This document shows, piece after piece, positions 52,701 through 64,000 of a stretch of 64,000 nucleotides of DNA (position 1 is the first letter of the stretch; every line of letters begins with the position of its first letter). Location of the stretch: positions 378,011 through 442,010 of the forward strand of contig CAWUHX010000076.1 of the NCBI GenBank assembly GCA_963922205.1, in the 5' to 3' direction. Below the pieces are notes generated by a model that was not told where the DNA came from, ran no database searches, and saw only the letters and a program-made list of their open reading frames with translations. Both the position numbers and the translations under genes were made by a program. Origin of the DNA: Romanomermis culicivorax. Lineage: Eukaryota > Nematoda > Enoplea > Mermithida > Mermithidae.

Positions 52701-55142
52701 AATTTTAATTGAATGTTCCTTCCTACGATTGCGATATATTTTATGCCAGCATAAAATATTCCGCATTTTGATGGACAATCATCATGTCAAACTCAAACTT
52801 TCATTAGCGACCACATCAAAGTTGCGGCGTCAGTACTTTCTTTGTATCTATGAATTCCATTCCATGAAAAATTTAAGTTTTTTCTCTTCAGCCTTTTGGC
52901 CTAAACATACATGTTGTGCATACTATATTTCATGCAACCACACGTCTTCCTTGAAGTGTTGAAGTAAATATCCATAATACGTGAAAAATCTTCTGAGAGA
53001 CAGAGAAAAATGTGTATCGGTTTGACGAAAAGCTTTGTAACATCAGTATTTCTTTGGCCTCAAGGCGTATTAGAATATAATAAAGGATCTGACGATCAGA
53101 ATATTCGTGCAAATATTCTGATTATTGATAATATTCGTGCAAATTGAACACACCTCACTAGACCTATTCGATTTCTACTCAAAGGCCTTTTTCAAATTCA
53201 CCTATCTTTATTTTTCGCAGAGTTAAATTGGAGAGTCAGATTTTGACCTCACCCCAAAAAAATTCCCTTACTGTCGATCTGTTTCTACAACTGTCAAAGG
53301 TTTGTCCTGTATTGTTTTAGTTCTATATTCTTTACGTATTTACTTGTGCGTTGTATGTGGGGTTATGTTATGGAAATCGTAAAAAGGTTTTTTCTTGACG
53401 TCTAATTCGAATTAACTGTAGCAGGGTTTGTCTATTTCCGGTCAGTTGATGACTTGTTCTTGGGTGTCTACGTGTGAGAACCCGATGCTGCTTGCTTTTT
53501 TAAAGACGAACTGTTGCACTGAACCGAAGACACTGGCGAATGAAAGCCTAACTCCATTTACCCAACCTAAAACTTGCACAACACAGTGCACAATACAGCA
53601 TCGTGTAAGAATTGAAAAAAATCTGTGAAAATTTTCGAATTATCCATCAAAGATACGAATTCTTCCAGGGGTCGGAAATGATCTACAGGTATCCCATTAA
53701 ACTCATTAAAATGTAAACGCTTTATTAGCGGCGCTATCAATCACCAATTTGACTTCATCATTTTTATTTCTGATCATTTGTTGTGGTGTATGATTTTGTG
53801 AGAAATTTCATTATATTGGCACATTTTCGTCATTTTTTTCCGCCACAGAAAACATATCCAGAGATACAAATCTGACAGTTTCGCCGCCCGATCGGCTGTC
53901 GATCTTTATCCTCTCAATCGCGATAATTAATAACTTTTCGCCTATTTATGTTCGAATAATTAACGTTTTCCCGAAAACAACAACATAAAAAAGTGTGTCC
54001 AAAAAGCGGCGAAGTTGAGAAAATTTCGCCACTCCATCCCCTCCACATACATACACACACCATAAAAAGTTTGTTGACACTTGCGATAAAAGACTGTTTG
54101 TTCAATAATATAGAGAAAGGGAATTTTGGTCACTCAAAAAGTGAATTGACCGTTAGATTGTCGACAGTCAGGCGGGCCACTGGCCAATTTCTAAAGTAAC
54201 GCATGGATGGACATCTTGGAAGTCATCTGTGTGCTATGTGCAAATGTGAAGAAAAAATATCAATGGTCATGTTTCCAAGACATGAATTTTTCTATACTTT
54301 CTCGAAAAGAAGGTAAACACTGCATAAAAGTACAACTAATTAAGGTTAGGTATGTAATTACGGATGCTTTCTGTATTAAAAGTGAACAGTTTTCTCTTCA
54401 GAAGAATTCAAGTTCAGAAATGAGGGTAGGTAAACATGGACACATCTCAATGAAAGAAGCGAATTTCATGATGTTGATTTTCATCGAATTTTACATTGGA
54501 ATGAAATTCTATCAAAAATTTTCACTAAAAGCTATTAAACCCTTGTTCTGTCAAACTGAGGAGCTTGCGGTGATTCAGCCGTCATTCAATGACGAAACGA
54601 TTAGTGCCCAAGAATAAGATAGATGAATTTCATAAGGATAAAACTTGGCTTCAATGAATGGAACTTCGATTTTCTCACTATCAGGTTCAAAAAGTTAATT
54701 CATCAGATCAGAGCGCACGAATTTAGGTTAAATCTGGCTATGTTCGACAATTACATAGACAATTTTTTACAGAATCTGCTGTCAATTCCTATCGGAAAAC
54801 AGAAGGATTGGGGGGAGCAACAAATTTAAAATAGTTATTATCACTGCAGTTCGAAGATTTAGTAATGGTCCATGATCACTTACCGTATATCGGTTCAATA
54901 CTGCGTACCGTATCGGCGCCGGATGGCCAATCATCCGAATTTTTGTTTCCATATTTGCTGAACAATCCTTTCATATAAAAATTTAACGCACTCGACGATG
55001 TTATCGGCGATTTTTTGGTCGGATTCGAATTTTCGTTCTTCAAAAATTGTTCAAACGATTTTGAATAAGGAGAAATCGATAATAATATGCAAATAATGCC
55101 ACTAAAGAACATTTTGAATTTGGTCGTCGTCGATTTTTGCAT
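46561..55142 (-). CDS. BMP3: BMP3/GDF10-like TGF-beta ligand, 5 exons, complete
   Basis: Secreted TGF-beta superfamily ligand precursor. Exons in transcript order: 55142-54884, 52526-52332, 51532-51189, 49939-49361, 46755-46561. They join in frame to 523 residues. ATG at 55142; signal peptide about 11-29 ([14 protein letters not shown]). The propeptide holds [18 protein letters not shown] and [13 protein letters not shown]. Possible furin sites are RAKR (274-277) and KKRR (397-400). The mature domain has Cys420, [20 protein letters not shown] (Cys449), Cys453, [15 protein letters not shown], Cys487 and KSCSC (Cys520, Cys522). DIGW, IAPKSF and [10 protein letters not shown] point to BMP3/GDF10. 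The usual Cys-Cys pair is Ser486-Cys487, so the interchain cysteine is missing. N-glycosylation motifs include NES and NQT. All introns are GT-AG. Confidence 0.95.
46908..47163. mobile_element. CATACATGTA-type short element, 256 bp
   Basis: Exact 8-bp target duplications AAGGAAAC (46900-46907 and 47164-47171). Left end CAGACATGCACGG, right end GTGCATGTATG. Several GGGGGG runs. In the last BMP-like intron, about 150 bp from the terminal exon. Confidence 0.9.
47220..49320. repeat. Last BMP-like intron with dispersed repeat words
   Basis: Multiple copies of TACTCCATTCATTTTRAAATGA and of a GCATTTCAAGAAAAACAGAC-like word (48053, 48243, 48950, 48993, 49198). These are repeated modules with unclear boundaries, shared with 25.5-27 kb, 33.2-33.4 kb and 60.2-60.4 kb. 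Confidence 0.5.
49361..49939 (-). CDS. BMP3: BMP3-like exon 4 (cleavage sites, first three knot cysteines)
   Basis: Acceptor cctttttag. Encodes NRAKR near its start, a basic linker with KKRR, then Cys420 and [28 protein letters not shown]. Donor gtcagt. Confidence 0.96.
51189..51532 (-). CDS. BMP3: BMP3-like exon 3 (propeptide)
   Basis: Acceptor tttgcctttag. Encodes [20 protein letters not shown], then GWTRLASG and [15 protein letters not shown]. Donor AAA|gtgagt at phase 0. Confidence 0.92.
52332..52526 (-). CDS. BMP3: BMP3-like exon 2 (propeptide)
   Basis: Acceptor aatgtcatttcag. Encodes [20 protein letters not shown] and [18 protein letters not shown]. Donor gtgagc. Confidence 0.9.
52680..54880. 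other. First BMP-like intron, no gene seen
   Basis: About 2.36 kb of AT-rich DNA. A 136-codon plus-strand frame at 54207-54617 lacks a recognisable domain and is probably chance. Confidence 0.45.
54884..55142 (-). CDS. BMP3: BMP3-like exon 1 (signal peptide, start of propeptide)
   Basis: Starts [10 protein letters not shown], hydrophobic run to about residue 25, then [11 protein letters not shown] and [10 protein letters not shown]. Donor ACG|gtaagt at phase 1. A second Met at residue 11 (MFFSG) is an alternative start giving a more typical signal peptide. Confidence 0.9.
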
Positions 55143-56430
55143 CAATTTGGTAAATGAACGTTTGTGACATATATGAAAAGTAAATTATATTTCGACCAAT
55201 TAGCTAACAAGATAAAATGAGGTTAGAGTGGATACAACAGTGGACAGGATCGAGGTCATAAAAAATATTGCACGGTTACTGTAGCGCGTGGGTTTTATTT
55301 CGCTTAATAGAGCATAAAATCCAATGTCCAACAACACGCGAATGACCACTTTTGAGGAACAATGGTCGCAGGTAAAATATTACTCTTGCTCTTTTCACAA
55401 GCGTCCCTAGACTTATTCTAACTACAGTATGCCGCTGGTTGTATAAATGAGTTTAGTGCTAGCTCTAGAATGGTACACTATTAGTATTTAGTAGAATGCC
55501 TGCGAGGCCTTTCCTTTCTCTTATTAAGTCGTCAAAGATTTCCCTGCAGCCCTAATCTTTGAAACTTCGGAAACAAAAGCGTCAATAAATTAAGTTGGGT
55601 ATTTAACCTATACAAGGAAAAGAGACAGACACTCGAAAGCACACAGAGAAACAAATGAAAATTCCGAAAAGAATATAAGAACAACACAACAAGGAGAATT
55701 CTATTACAAGGAGAAAGAGACTTGTAAAAATCTTGTGTCATTTCTCATTTTGGGGACTAAAATAATATTATGGAGATGATTTTAACGGTGAACTATGTGC
55801 TTAAATTAAAAAGGAAGCCGGCTGTCTCAGGAAAGAAGTAAAAAATAGAAATAAAAGAACAATGATTAACAAGCGCACAAGCACACAAAATTGATAGTTT
55901 TCCCTTTGGGGATGAGGGCATAATTTGTACTCGGAGATGAAAGATATAGAGAGGGGGAGAAAAGAATTCCATTTTTTTACATTAGGTCTTGACGTCCTTA
56001 TAAACGCTTACAAATGAGGGACTAATTTTCCTTCATGGTGGAGAAACTTTAAAACGACTACTTAATAAATATTAGACTGACGATGAGCAGTTTTGTGGAG
56101 AAATTTCAGTGAACTGAAAAATTCCTAAATTTGGCAATTCGTATGGGAGAACATCGTTTCAGAACCAGAAGCTAATAAATCGGCATGCATTCTAAATCCA
56201 GTAAATCGAATGGTCAGTTATGATAATTCAGAACAAAATTATTCCTCAAAAGTAGATACATGGAGTAGTATTTGACGCTGAGAACGAATCTTATTTTGCA
56301 TGAACATGTAAGTTCGATGTACTACAGTAAACTGAAAAATAGAATTTTACGATTTTTTTGTAATTTTTGGCGCATTTTTTCTTCTTATATACCATTTGTT
56401 GAGCGAATACGATGGCTTCATGCAGTTACT
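55143..56430. promoter_or_regulatory. BMP-like gene upstream region
   Basis: Expected promoter side of the BMP-like gene. Contains CTACAGTA octamers at 55277, 55422 and 56322. No start site or coding sequence could be assigned. Confidence 0.3.
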
Positions 56431-56435
56431 AGTCA

Positions 56436-57546
56436 AGGCCCTGTCATACTTCACCGCGCGGCGCCGGTTGTTTTATCCATACTAAAAAGCGGCGCCCGCC
56501 GTCGCCGCGCGGCGCCCCTTTGAAGTATGAATAGGTTTTTGTAATTTTTGGGGCGCGATCAAGTTTCAACTGAAACGAAATTTTCGAACAAGCTATGTGT
56601 TGAAAAGTTGCAGCATACTGTTGTTGTAATATATTGTTGGATACTGTGACATCTATACATGTAGTGAAATCATATTTTTCCCTTGAATGGTGAATTCTGA
56701 CACTTGTCAAATTATTTAACCAAATTGATTTCTTAATTTTCAATGAAGATTTACTAAGAAGTTGATCACTCAATTTGCAATGAAGACATTAATGTGTAAA
56801 ATATATGAATATGCAAAGTAGGTGTAAACATGTTCCTACAGCAAGTGTACTCGCACATTTTGGTTGTGACTTTATTCCCCCAACGTCTCTTTTTCGCAAA
56901 TATCCCGATTGTCCGAATGTCCATATTCCCTGTAGGCCTCGATTCCTCGAATAACGAATAAATTTCCTATTTCCCCGAAAAATGCATTAGTCCCTATTCC
57001 CTGAACGTCCCGGTTTCCGGAATACTAGGGAAAGGATGGATCCACTTTGAATCTGGGTCCTAAACAGCAGGTCCGACCGGACTCAGATCAGATCTGGATC
57101 CTGTATATAGCACATATGTGAATGAATAATCGTGTATATATATTCAATTTTTCAAAATCAATTTATATAAATTTATATTTCTCAGCAGTTCAAGAGCTAT
57201 TAATCGTTGGAATGAGAAGCAAATTGAAGCAAGAGCCCAAAATCTTTAGACTTAGTTTTTTTGCAAGCTTCTATCTGCACCGTGCAGGAATGATTGATTT
57301 TTATTTTTCTTTTGCGCTTTTTATTTTTAGACTTTTTTCGTATTTTTCATCTTTTTCGCATTTTTCGTATTTCGCATATGTCGAGACGAGCAATACACAT
57401 TTTTTGAGAAGAGCGAAATCCAAAAGTAAAAAAGCCGCGCGGCGAAATATGACAAGCCACCGTGCGGCCCTGCACGGCTCCGCTTGTTAGTATGAATTGG
57501 AAAATCGGCGCCGCGTGGTACCTCGCGGCGGAGTATGACAGGGCCT
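56436..57546. mobile_element. Terminal-inverted-repeat element, Harbinger-like
   Basis: 1111 bp. 15-bp perfect terminal inverted repeats AGGCCCTGTCATACT, followed by GCGCGGCGCCG-rich subterminal DNA at both ends. Flanked by TCA on each side (56433-56435 and 57547-57549), a 3-bp duplication as in PIF/Harbinger. Contains a hAT end fragment (57020-57140, GGATCCACTTTG... and TCAGATCTGGATCC) like that at 3180-3300. No transposase seen. Superfamily is tentative. Confidence 0.75.
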
Positions 57547-58094
57547 TCAGAGTAATAATATTACTAGTTTATTAGAAAATGTCCCAATGGGGCAGAAAAA
57601 AGAAGAATACACCTCCTTGGATAGTTGCCAAACTAGAAAAAGGATTGAACTAGATTTTTGAGACCTCGAGTTAAAGTTTGAAAAATCCACTTTTGTAATG
57701 ATGGATTTTTATTCTTTCTCATTAAAAAATTTTTCATGTCTGTGGAAAAGCATATTCTGCAGCTTCATGCATTTTGTCCTCCCAATAACATTCTATCAAC
57801 AACGAAAAAATTTTTGTGGATGAAAATTATGTGCAAGCTAATGGCTGACTTCACTCAAATGTGGTGAAATGCTAAACCAATAGAAATATAGCATTGTAAG
57901 TCCGGACTGATCCGAATATATGCCTCTAACTCTAGCTGAAAAATACTGAGAGACTAGCATATTATAGTCATTTTGTTTTTTTCAGCTTATGCCTGTGATT
58001 GAAAAGGCGTCATTAAGCACTATAAAAAACCTTGGATTAGTTGCAATAACCCAATCTGCGAATAATCTGAACGTCTGGATTAAATTGCTGATCT

Positions 58095-58375
58095 TCAGTC
58101 GTGCTTCATACTGAGTATTCAGGTATTTTGGGTACCTGGGTATACCTGGGTACCCAGGTCAATTTTAAAAGTGAAACCTGGTTGCCACCCACGTATTCAG
58201 GTGACCTGTTTACCCGAATATTTAACAAGATATTGTATGGGTAAAACACCTACGTATATACTCCAATGTTCAAGTACTTAAATATAGTACTCAGGTTGGG
58301 TATGCAAAATACCTGGGTAACATGAGTACTGTGAAAACTAGGTACTCAGGTCATAAGATTTTCAAAGTGTTAAGC
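58095..58375. mobile_element. GGGTACC-rich short element in copy 2
   Basis: Inverted GGTACCTGGGTA/TACCCAGG words with ends near GTGCTTCATAC and TTAAGCGTG. Related to the element at 60582. Ends and target duplication not fixed. Confidence 0.4.
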
Positions 58376-58999
58376 GTGAATTCTCAGTTTCTGCTAATCA
58401 CAATGTCAATATTATTTTCTTGCAGAACCAACAATCCTCACACCAGGCTTAATCGGGATTATAGCAAACACTTGATATCATGTTAGTGCAACTGCTGAAA
58501 CTGACGTGGTTGCTTTTTTGTTCGGGATTACCATTGAGCTTGAGGTTAATCCTTGTTACAGTCATTGCGCACTACCTGCAAACAGGGCAACAGGATAAAG
58601 CATACAAAAATGCCTTTAAATAGTTTTTCATTCAGCCATGCACATGCTACTTTGACACAGTTATCATCACCAAACTTATGTCTATAATTGGATGCATGTT
58701 TGATTTTATATGAAAAATTGTATCAGGCACCCACATATGAAACACAATTGGCTAATTACTCATCTCTATCTCTGTTAATGCGATGGGCAAACTTGCTCTG
58801 CTCTATGTCATGAAATCTTAACATATTATAGTCATTCTTGATCAACCTCTGCATTGAATTGTGTATCTTATTGAACAAAAAGTACACATATAGCGCCTGT
58901 TGAATGAAAATGCCATATTTATAAGGCAATGTCTCAAGTCAATCTTATTTTTGAATTTCAGACTTTTCCCCATCTGTTAAAGCTCAGTACAGTTGGAAG

Positions 59000-59163
59000 C
59001 ATACATGTGCGGGGGTGATATGGGGTCCCAGAGTTTTGAAATTGGAAGTCTTTTCCTGTATAAAAAAAAATTTTTGTAAACTTTTTGGGATTTTTGTCTC
59101 AAAAAACCAGGATCCACCCCTTCTGTAACCACCCTTGCCCCAAATTTCAGAGCTACATGTATG
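59000..59163. mobile_element. CATACATGTA-type short element, 164 bp
   Basis: Target duplications GTTGGAAG and GTTGAAAG (7 of 8). Ends CATACATGTGCGGGGG and GAGCTACATGTATG. Same insertion site as in copies 1 and 3 of the composite. Confidence 0.8.
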
Positions 59164-59819
59164 GTTGAAAGTAGAGATGCATGAAAAGAATTTTCGAGAG
59201 GAAGAGTTGAAAAGCAAAAAATTGATTTTCAAAAAAATTTTCAATTTTTACCAATTCTTGTCGAAAAACCTGTCTTTTCATGTTTTTGGATTTTGAAAAG
59301 ATTCAGGGATAGTCAATTTACTTCTTTCAGAGGCCAGCCAGGGGTATCCAGAGTCTCAGCAGAAGGGTTTACTCCCCCATCCTATGTGCATCAATGGTTG
59401 GAAAGTGTGCTGATGCACTCAGCTGCAGAGTATACTGTTCCACAGACATGAAAAATTTTTTAATGAGAAAGAATAAAAATCCAATATTACAAAAGTGGAT
59501 TTCTCAAACTTCAACTCACTCAAGTTCTCAAAAATCTAGTTCAACCCTTTGTCTAGTTTGGCAACTATCCAAGAAAGTATATTCTTTTTTCTACCCCTTC
59601 GAGGCATTTTCTAATAAACTAGTCCACCTCTTTTTAGTGGGCCTCAACCATGTATAAAAACCTTCATAGAAGCACACTGAAGTTTTAAATTTAGTCATCT
59701 TCACATTAAAGAAACAATAAAAAAGCAATCTTAAAACTCAAAATTCTCACTTTCGGTAAAAGTAAAAGGTATGTAAACTGCATAGCAAAACACGTTGTAA
59801 ACAGAATGTAAAGTGACCA

Positions 59820-60170
59820 TATCTGTTGAATTCCCCATGGTCAAGAACCCTCAGCCCAAAAAATCGCAGAAATACCTTTGTTCACCCAAAGGACAATTTT
59901 GGTGTGAAGGGACCGCATCCATTGAAATCCTTGCAGTCGAAAACCCATTCACCAGGAAATCACGAAAATACATTTGCTTACACCCGGGATAATTTTTTGT
60001 GTAAACTGATCACACCTATTGAATTCCCTGCAGTCGAAAAATCCTTCAACCAAAAAATTACCAAAATATGCTTGTTTACACCTGGGATAATTTTTGGTGT
60101 AAAGTAACTGCATCTCCTTCCCCAGCAAGACCACAGAAATACCTTTGTTTAACACGCAGGATAATCAGAT
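59820..60170 (-). repeat. About 95-bp tandem repeat, reversed, roughly four units
   Basis: Reverse complement of the 22600-23100 units: GAATTCCC, TTTACACC, GGGATAATTTTT, TGTAAAGTG words in the same order. Confidence 0.8.
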
Positions 60171-60581
60171 AACACAATAGTCTGCTTTTTACAAAATGCT
60201 ACTAAAAATGACACAAATGACTTGAAATGACGTGAAAATCCTGTACATGAAGGTCTTACTGTACAATTTTCCACTCAAAAAATTTTGTAAGTGTTAGCCG
60301 AGTGTCATCACTAAATTTCACTTCCATATGACTTACGGCTTGGCAGAAAATGCTGAAAATATAAAATAGAAATTGCTTTCCAGATTCATTATTTGGAAGC
60401 ATTTAATGAAAAACAGACCATACATCTGTTTCACCAAAAAAATGTTTTTTTTGAACCCGAATGAAGGGGATTTTCTCCAACTTTAGTCACTCATATAATT
60501 TGACCAAATCAATATTTTCAAGAAAAAGCGTTTCGAGTGTACAGTTCATAGATGCAAGGGTAAAAGTATCAAGGTCCAGAG

Positions 60582-61336
60582 TAGTGCTTCACACTTTCGA
60601 AATTTTAGGACCCGGGTACCCGGTCTTTAGGGTACAGGGTTACCCGGGTATTTCGGGTACCCGGGTACCCAGGTTCTATATGCACGTATTTAAAAAGTCA
60701 GTAAATGAATGCACTTCAAGAATACTTTCAGAAAACTCTTTTTGAGGCATGAGCCTTGCAAAGCGCCAAGAAACAAAAGTTAGGAAAGACCAATAACACA
60801 TTTTCTACAAACGAACGATACACTTTTAAGTTAATTGTGCTGACCTGGTCACGCATCACAACTATTTGATTAATCTATCTGCAAACTAGATATCCCACTA
60901 GGTCCAAGTTCAACTGTCTCTACCGGTTCATCATCGTCAATTTGTATGCCTCTTCGGTCTCCTACATAATCCATCTCCAACTTTTATTGTTTTCTTATAC
61001 CGTATGGAATACCAATATTTTACACACGCATAATTTCTTGAAGACTTCTTTATGTTTCCCTCTTGTGCTTCATTGTCAAAACACAGATTTTTTGTTGCTA
61101 AAAATAGGTTACAGTGACTTTTTGAAAGCCATAAGCGACCTTGTTAACACGTTGAGTAGGTCCATGCACTGAATTAATGAAGGAAAATACGTTCATTCAC
61201 TGTGACTGCCATAAATACAAGTAATAGTATATAAATATTTTGTTTATACAATATCTTGTTGAGACCCGGGTACCCGGGTAGCACCTGGGTTTCATTCAGA
61301 AGAGAAGAGGTCTACCGGGTACCCGGTGTGGCACTA
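60582..61336. mobile_element. Short hAT-type element with CCCGGGTACCCGG arms, 755 bp
   Basis: Exact 8-bp target duplications GTCCAGAG (60574-60581 and 61337-61344). Ends TAGTGCTTCACAC and GTGTGGCACTA. Subterminal (CC)CGGGTACCCGG palindromes at both ends. Inserted into composite copy 2. Confidence 0.88.
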
Positions 61337-61944
61337 GTCCAGAGATGCATACCCATTGAGGAACCTGTTGCAACTGGGGGCCCTAAAAAAGGCCGTTTTT
61401 TGCATGTTTTTGGCGCCCCACTGAACACCATCTGATTATAGACCCCCAATGACCTTTGCCATCCCTATGTTTGCCCATATTGCGGATATTATGCAAAAAA
61501 TCATATGTCTCTCTTCTATAACCGTTTTTGCTCTAGGGGGGTTTAGTCAGATTTTAGGGGGCCAAGTTTATCATAGGTTGACGCTACCACGCCACCTATG
61601 ATTAGTCGGATAACAAAAGTTTACGCTAAAATTCATCGATCTTGCGTTTAGTGTTGGCTTAGGACAGATCATTAAAGTTGACTATTTTAGAAGAAAAAAT
61701 GATAATTTTTTCAAAAACGAACATACCAAACACGCCAATCCTGGGAAGCAACAAAAAATATTCATACACTATGTACATTACGTAAAAAAATTAGGGGAGT
61801 ATCGTCACCATAAGGTATTCAAAAATTGAAAAACTATAGTTAGCACAGAGTTCTTCATGACCAAATCATATTTTTTTGATATTTCAATCTAAGTTGTACA
61901 GTCAGAAACAGCATTGAAGTACGGTAATTTTTTATAAGAAAGCT

Positions 61945-61957
61945 AGCGCGAAGCGCT
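61945..61957. repeat. AGCGCGAAGCGCT hairpin
   Basis: Isolated member of the dispersed GGCGC-loop-GCGCC hairpin set, in a 61.6-62.4 kb stretch without recognised genes. Confidence 0.6.
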
Positions 61958-62418
61958 TACCAACACACAGATTGAACTGTCTTGAAACAGAGTATGTCTA
62001 AATGAAAATAAGCAAAATTTCGATGAGGTGGTCTATGAAAATCACAAAAGACACCCAAAAGGACATTTTCAGTTTCTTCCGCTGAAGACAGCTCTGTCAA
62101 TAATTTTGCATGAAACTGATTTTTCGGTTTACTGCAACGATTTAAAGTTCCGGAATCTCTGGGAAAATAATGTCTTCTGACTGCATTTTTTACTTTCGCT
62201 AGAGCTAGGCGGGTGATTGACACGATTTTTCACAATTCTTTGTGCCGGGGGGGGGGGGAATAGAGTTGTTGCTCCGTACTTTACATGTTCGAAGTCTGCT
62301 GATTGTTGCACATTGCTTGTGCAGGAATTGATCAAATCGAAAGATTGCAAATTTTGGTACAAAAATTCCTTGTTTTTCTGGTCGTAACTCCAGCATGCTG
62401 TTGGAAGTAACCTATCTT

Positions 62419-62915
62419 ACTAGTTTATTAGAAAATGGGGCAGAAAAAAGGAGGATATACTTGCTTCGACAGTTGCCATGGTAGAAAAAGAAGTGGACTA
62501 GATTTTTGAGAACTTGGGTAAAAGATGGAAAAAATTCACTTTCTTTATATTGGATTTTCATTCTTTCTCAAAAAATTGTCTATGTCTGTGAAAAAGTATA
62601 TTCTGCAGCTGAGTGCATCAACACACTTTCCAACCAAGCATGTGCATCTGTGAAATTTTTAGGAGGGTACAGGCGTGGACCTTGGTGTTTTAGCATTTTG
62701 TGAGACAAAAAATTCAAAAAAAGTTGACCAAAAAATTTTTTGCATAACAAATTTTCCAGTTTCAAAACCCTTGTGGAAGTTTATACCCCATGTCCCCTCT
62801 CACACATGTTTGCTTCCAACTGTGTTAAACATTTTTACTGAATTTGCTGCCAACAAAAGGAATCAACTGAGGGAAAGTGGCACATAAAATCCCATTCAGC
62901 TTTTTTAGAAAAAAG
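62419..62915 (+). mobile_element. Composite repeat module, copy 3 (partial)
   Basis: ACTAGTTTATTAGAAAATGG, then the same order as 23337-23830, including the nested short element at 62635-62812 (flanks TTTCCAAC and CTTCCAAC, 7 of 8). No tandem-repeat part precedes it. Confidence 0.75.
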
Positions 62916-64000
62916 TGTATCACCTGCCCCTGTATCACCTGCACAGTTATGGCGGTATACTTTGATGACCACGTTTTATACATGAATATCTTTTGTGTAG
63001 CCCCCGTACGGACCGGTATAACTACTAACCATGATTTGGCACAAGAAAAAACTGAAGCCGACTGATAATAATTTTATACAATAACCTTGTAAAATGGACT
63101 GAGGTTTCCGCAACAGTTCTATCTAAAGCACACTTTAGAAGTGAAAACATCTAGTGATTTTTGTCACCTACAGTCACCGATTCAATGTAAATTCCACCAG
63201 CCACTGTCTCGGATTTTATCAATTTAGGTGGAAAAGTAATAGGATTTTTATAGCCGACAATCGCTGAATGCATTAGTCCCTTTTACCCGAACATCTCGAT
63301 TCTCCAAATAGTGGATAAAATAACGTTATAGATTCCCTGAATGATGAGTAAAATTTGTCACCAATTGTCGCAGATTAAATTCTAGGAATCGTCGACATTT
63401 GGCGATTTTACCTCTGAATTTTACTTCTGAATCAAAACTTAAAAGGATGTCTTTGAATTGAGCTTTCCTTTTGTAATAAAATAATTCATAAATTGTTCAT
63501 TCCTTGAAGATTGTGTTACAAATTAATTGCTCTCTTCTGTGGAGTATAATTAATAATGAATCCGATTATGTGTCCTGTGGTTATTTGAAGATTCTTCTCC
63601 ACAAGTTGTTGCGTGTGTATGAAATATGTCAAGAGTTAGGCGTTTACTGTAGTTCTGATCAAAAATCAATTATAAGTCATCAAATTTGATCTGTCATCAA
63701 TTTGATTCGTCGAAAAAATTTATAGATTTTTTTAGTTGTTCTTGCAAATTTTCTGGCTTAAGGCTTATTCTTATGGGTCAATTATACTTGCCTTTTTTGG
63801 CGGAACCGAACGGAATGCAATCGACACAACGTTACCGAACGAGAGAGCCTAATTATTGTATATGAGTTGTTTGTTAATTTTGAGCATAGATTTCTGTGAC
63901 TAGTGAGTAGACATTTATTTTTCCTTTGAAATTTTCTTTAGGCTTAGGTTTAGGGTACAGCAGCTGCGCCCGTAGGGCGCAGCGCTGTTGAGGCTTTTCC
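62916..64000. other. Window end, no gene recognised
   Basis: AT-rich. A CTACAGTA octamer at 63645 and a GCGCCCGTAGGGCGC hairpin at 63966-63980. A GC-richer patch at 63787-63850 is open in several frames on both strands, so coding status is undecided. Confidence 0.4.

Larger units (their letters stand above)
57563..61602 (-). mobile_element. Composite repeat, copy 2 (inverted)
   Basis: Reverse-orientation homologue of 22180-25105. It has CATAGGTGGCG at 61602, tandem units at 59820-60170, an inverted module ending at 59623 and the forward module at 57563. Longer than copy 1 because of later insertions (60582-61336 and a GGTACC-rich element near 58100-58370). Confidence 0.7.

Noticed and set aside
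54207..54617. 136-codon plus-strand frame in the first BMP-like intron
   Set aside because: AT-rich composition, no domain, antisense to an intron.
63787..63850. GC-richer 64-bp patch with an acceptor-like site on the minus strand
   Set aside because: At least three frames on the two strands look equally protein-like, so no coding call can be made.

Overview
This is animal nuclear DNA from an AT-rich, intron-rich, transposon-laden genome. It carries parts of three recognisable bilaterian genes, all split by GT-AG introns: a cGMP-dependent protein kinase (PKG), a Fez-family zinc-finger repressor, and a BMP3/GDF10-type TGF-beta ligand. The gene set and DNA character suggest an invertebrate bilaterian. 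I cannot name the phylum from this window. I see no prokaryotic gene, rRNA, tRNA or CRISPR array.

Layout. About 0.9-20.7 kb holds 18 exons of a plus-strand PKG whose 5' exons lie upstream of the window. Its two largest introns (4.9 and 6.7 kb) are filled with nested hAT-type DNA transposons and short non-autonomous elements. From 21.0 to 21.9 kb there are minus-strand exon-like pieces of an unrecognised gene convergent with PKG. From 22.2 to 25.1 kb lies a composite repeat carrying about 95-bp tandem repeats and an inverted-repeat module. From 28.5 to 34.0 kb lies a complete six-exon minus-strand FEZF gene (482 aa, eh1 motif plus six C2H2 fingers). From 34.0 to 46.5 kb is intergenic DNA with a (TTTTC)n array of about 110 units, a 15-bp AT minisatellite and a homeodomain-site-rich candidate regulatory block. 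From 46.6 to 55.1 kb lies a complete five-exon minus-strand BMP3/GDF10-like gene (523 aa). From 55.1 to 64.0 kb is mostly mobile DNA: a Harbinger-like terminal-inverted-repeat element, a second inverted copy of the 22-25 kb composite, and a partial third copy.

Reconstruction quality. The PKG exons join in one frame (2166 nt, 722 codons with stop), the FEZF exons give 1449 nt, and the BMP exons give 1572 nt. All junctions keep phase, which strongly supports the models. Many transposons were delimited at base level by target-site duplications, almost always 8 bp as expected of the hAT superfamily.

Most interesting points. (1) The BMP3-like ligand has a six-cysteine knot but lacks the cysteine that normally links the dimer (Ser-Cys instead of Cys-Cys), as known for GDF9 and BMP15. 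(2) Two large groups of short hAT-type elements occur: a G-rich group with CATACATGTA-like ends, and a CAGGGTTTTTT-ended group in which each family carries its own repeated subterminal word. (3) A GGCGC-loop-GCGCC hairpin recurs about 15 times inside otherwise unrelated elements. I found no clear self-contained new biological system beyond these.
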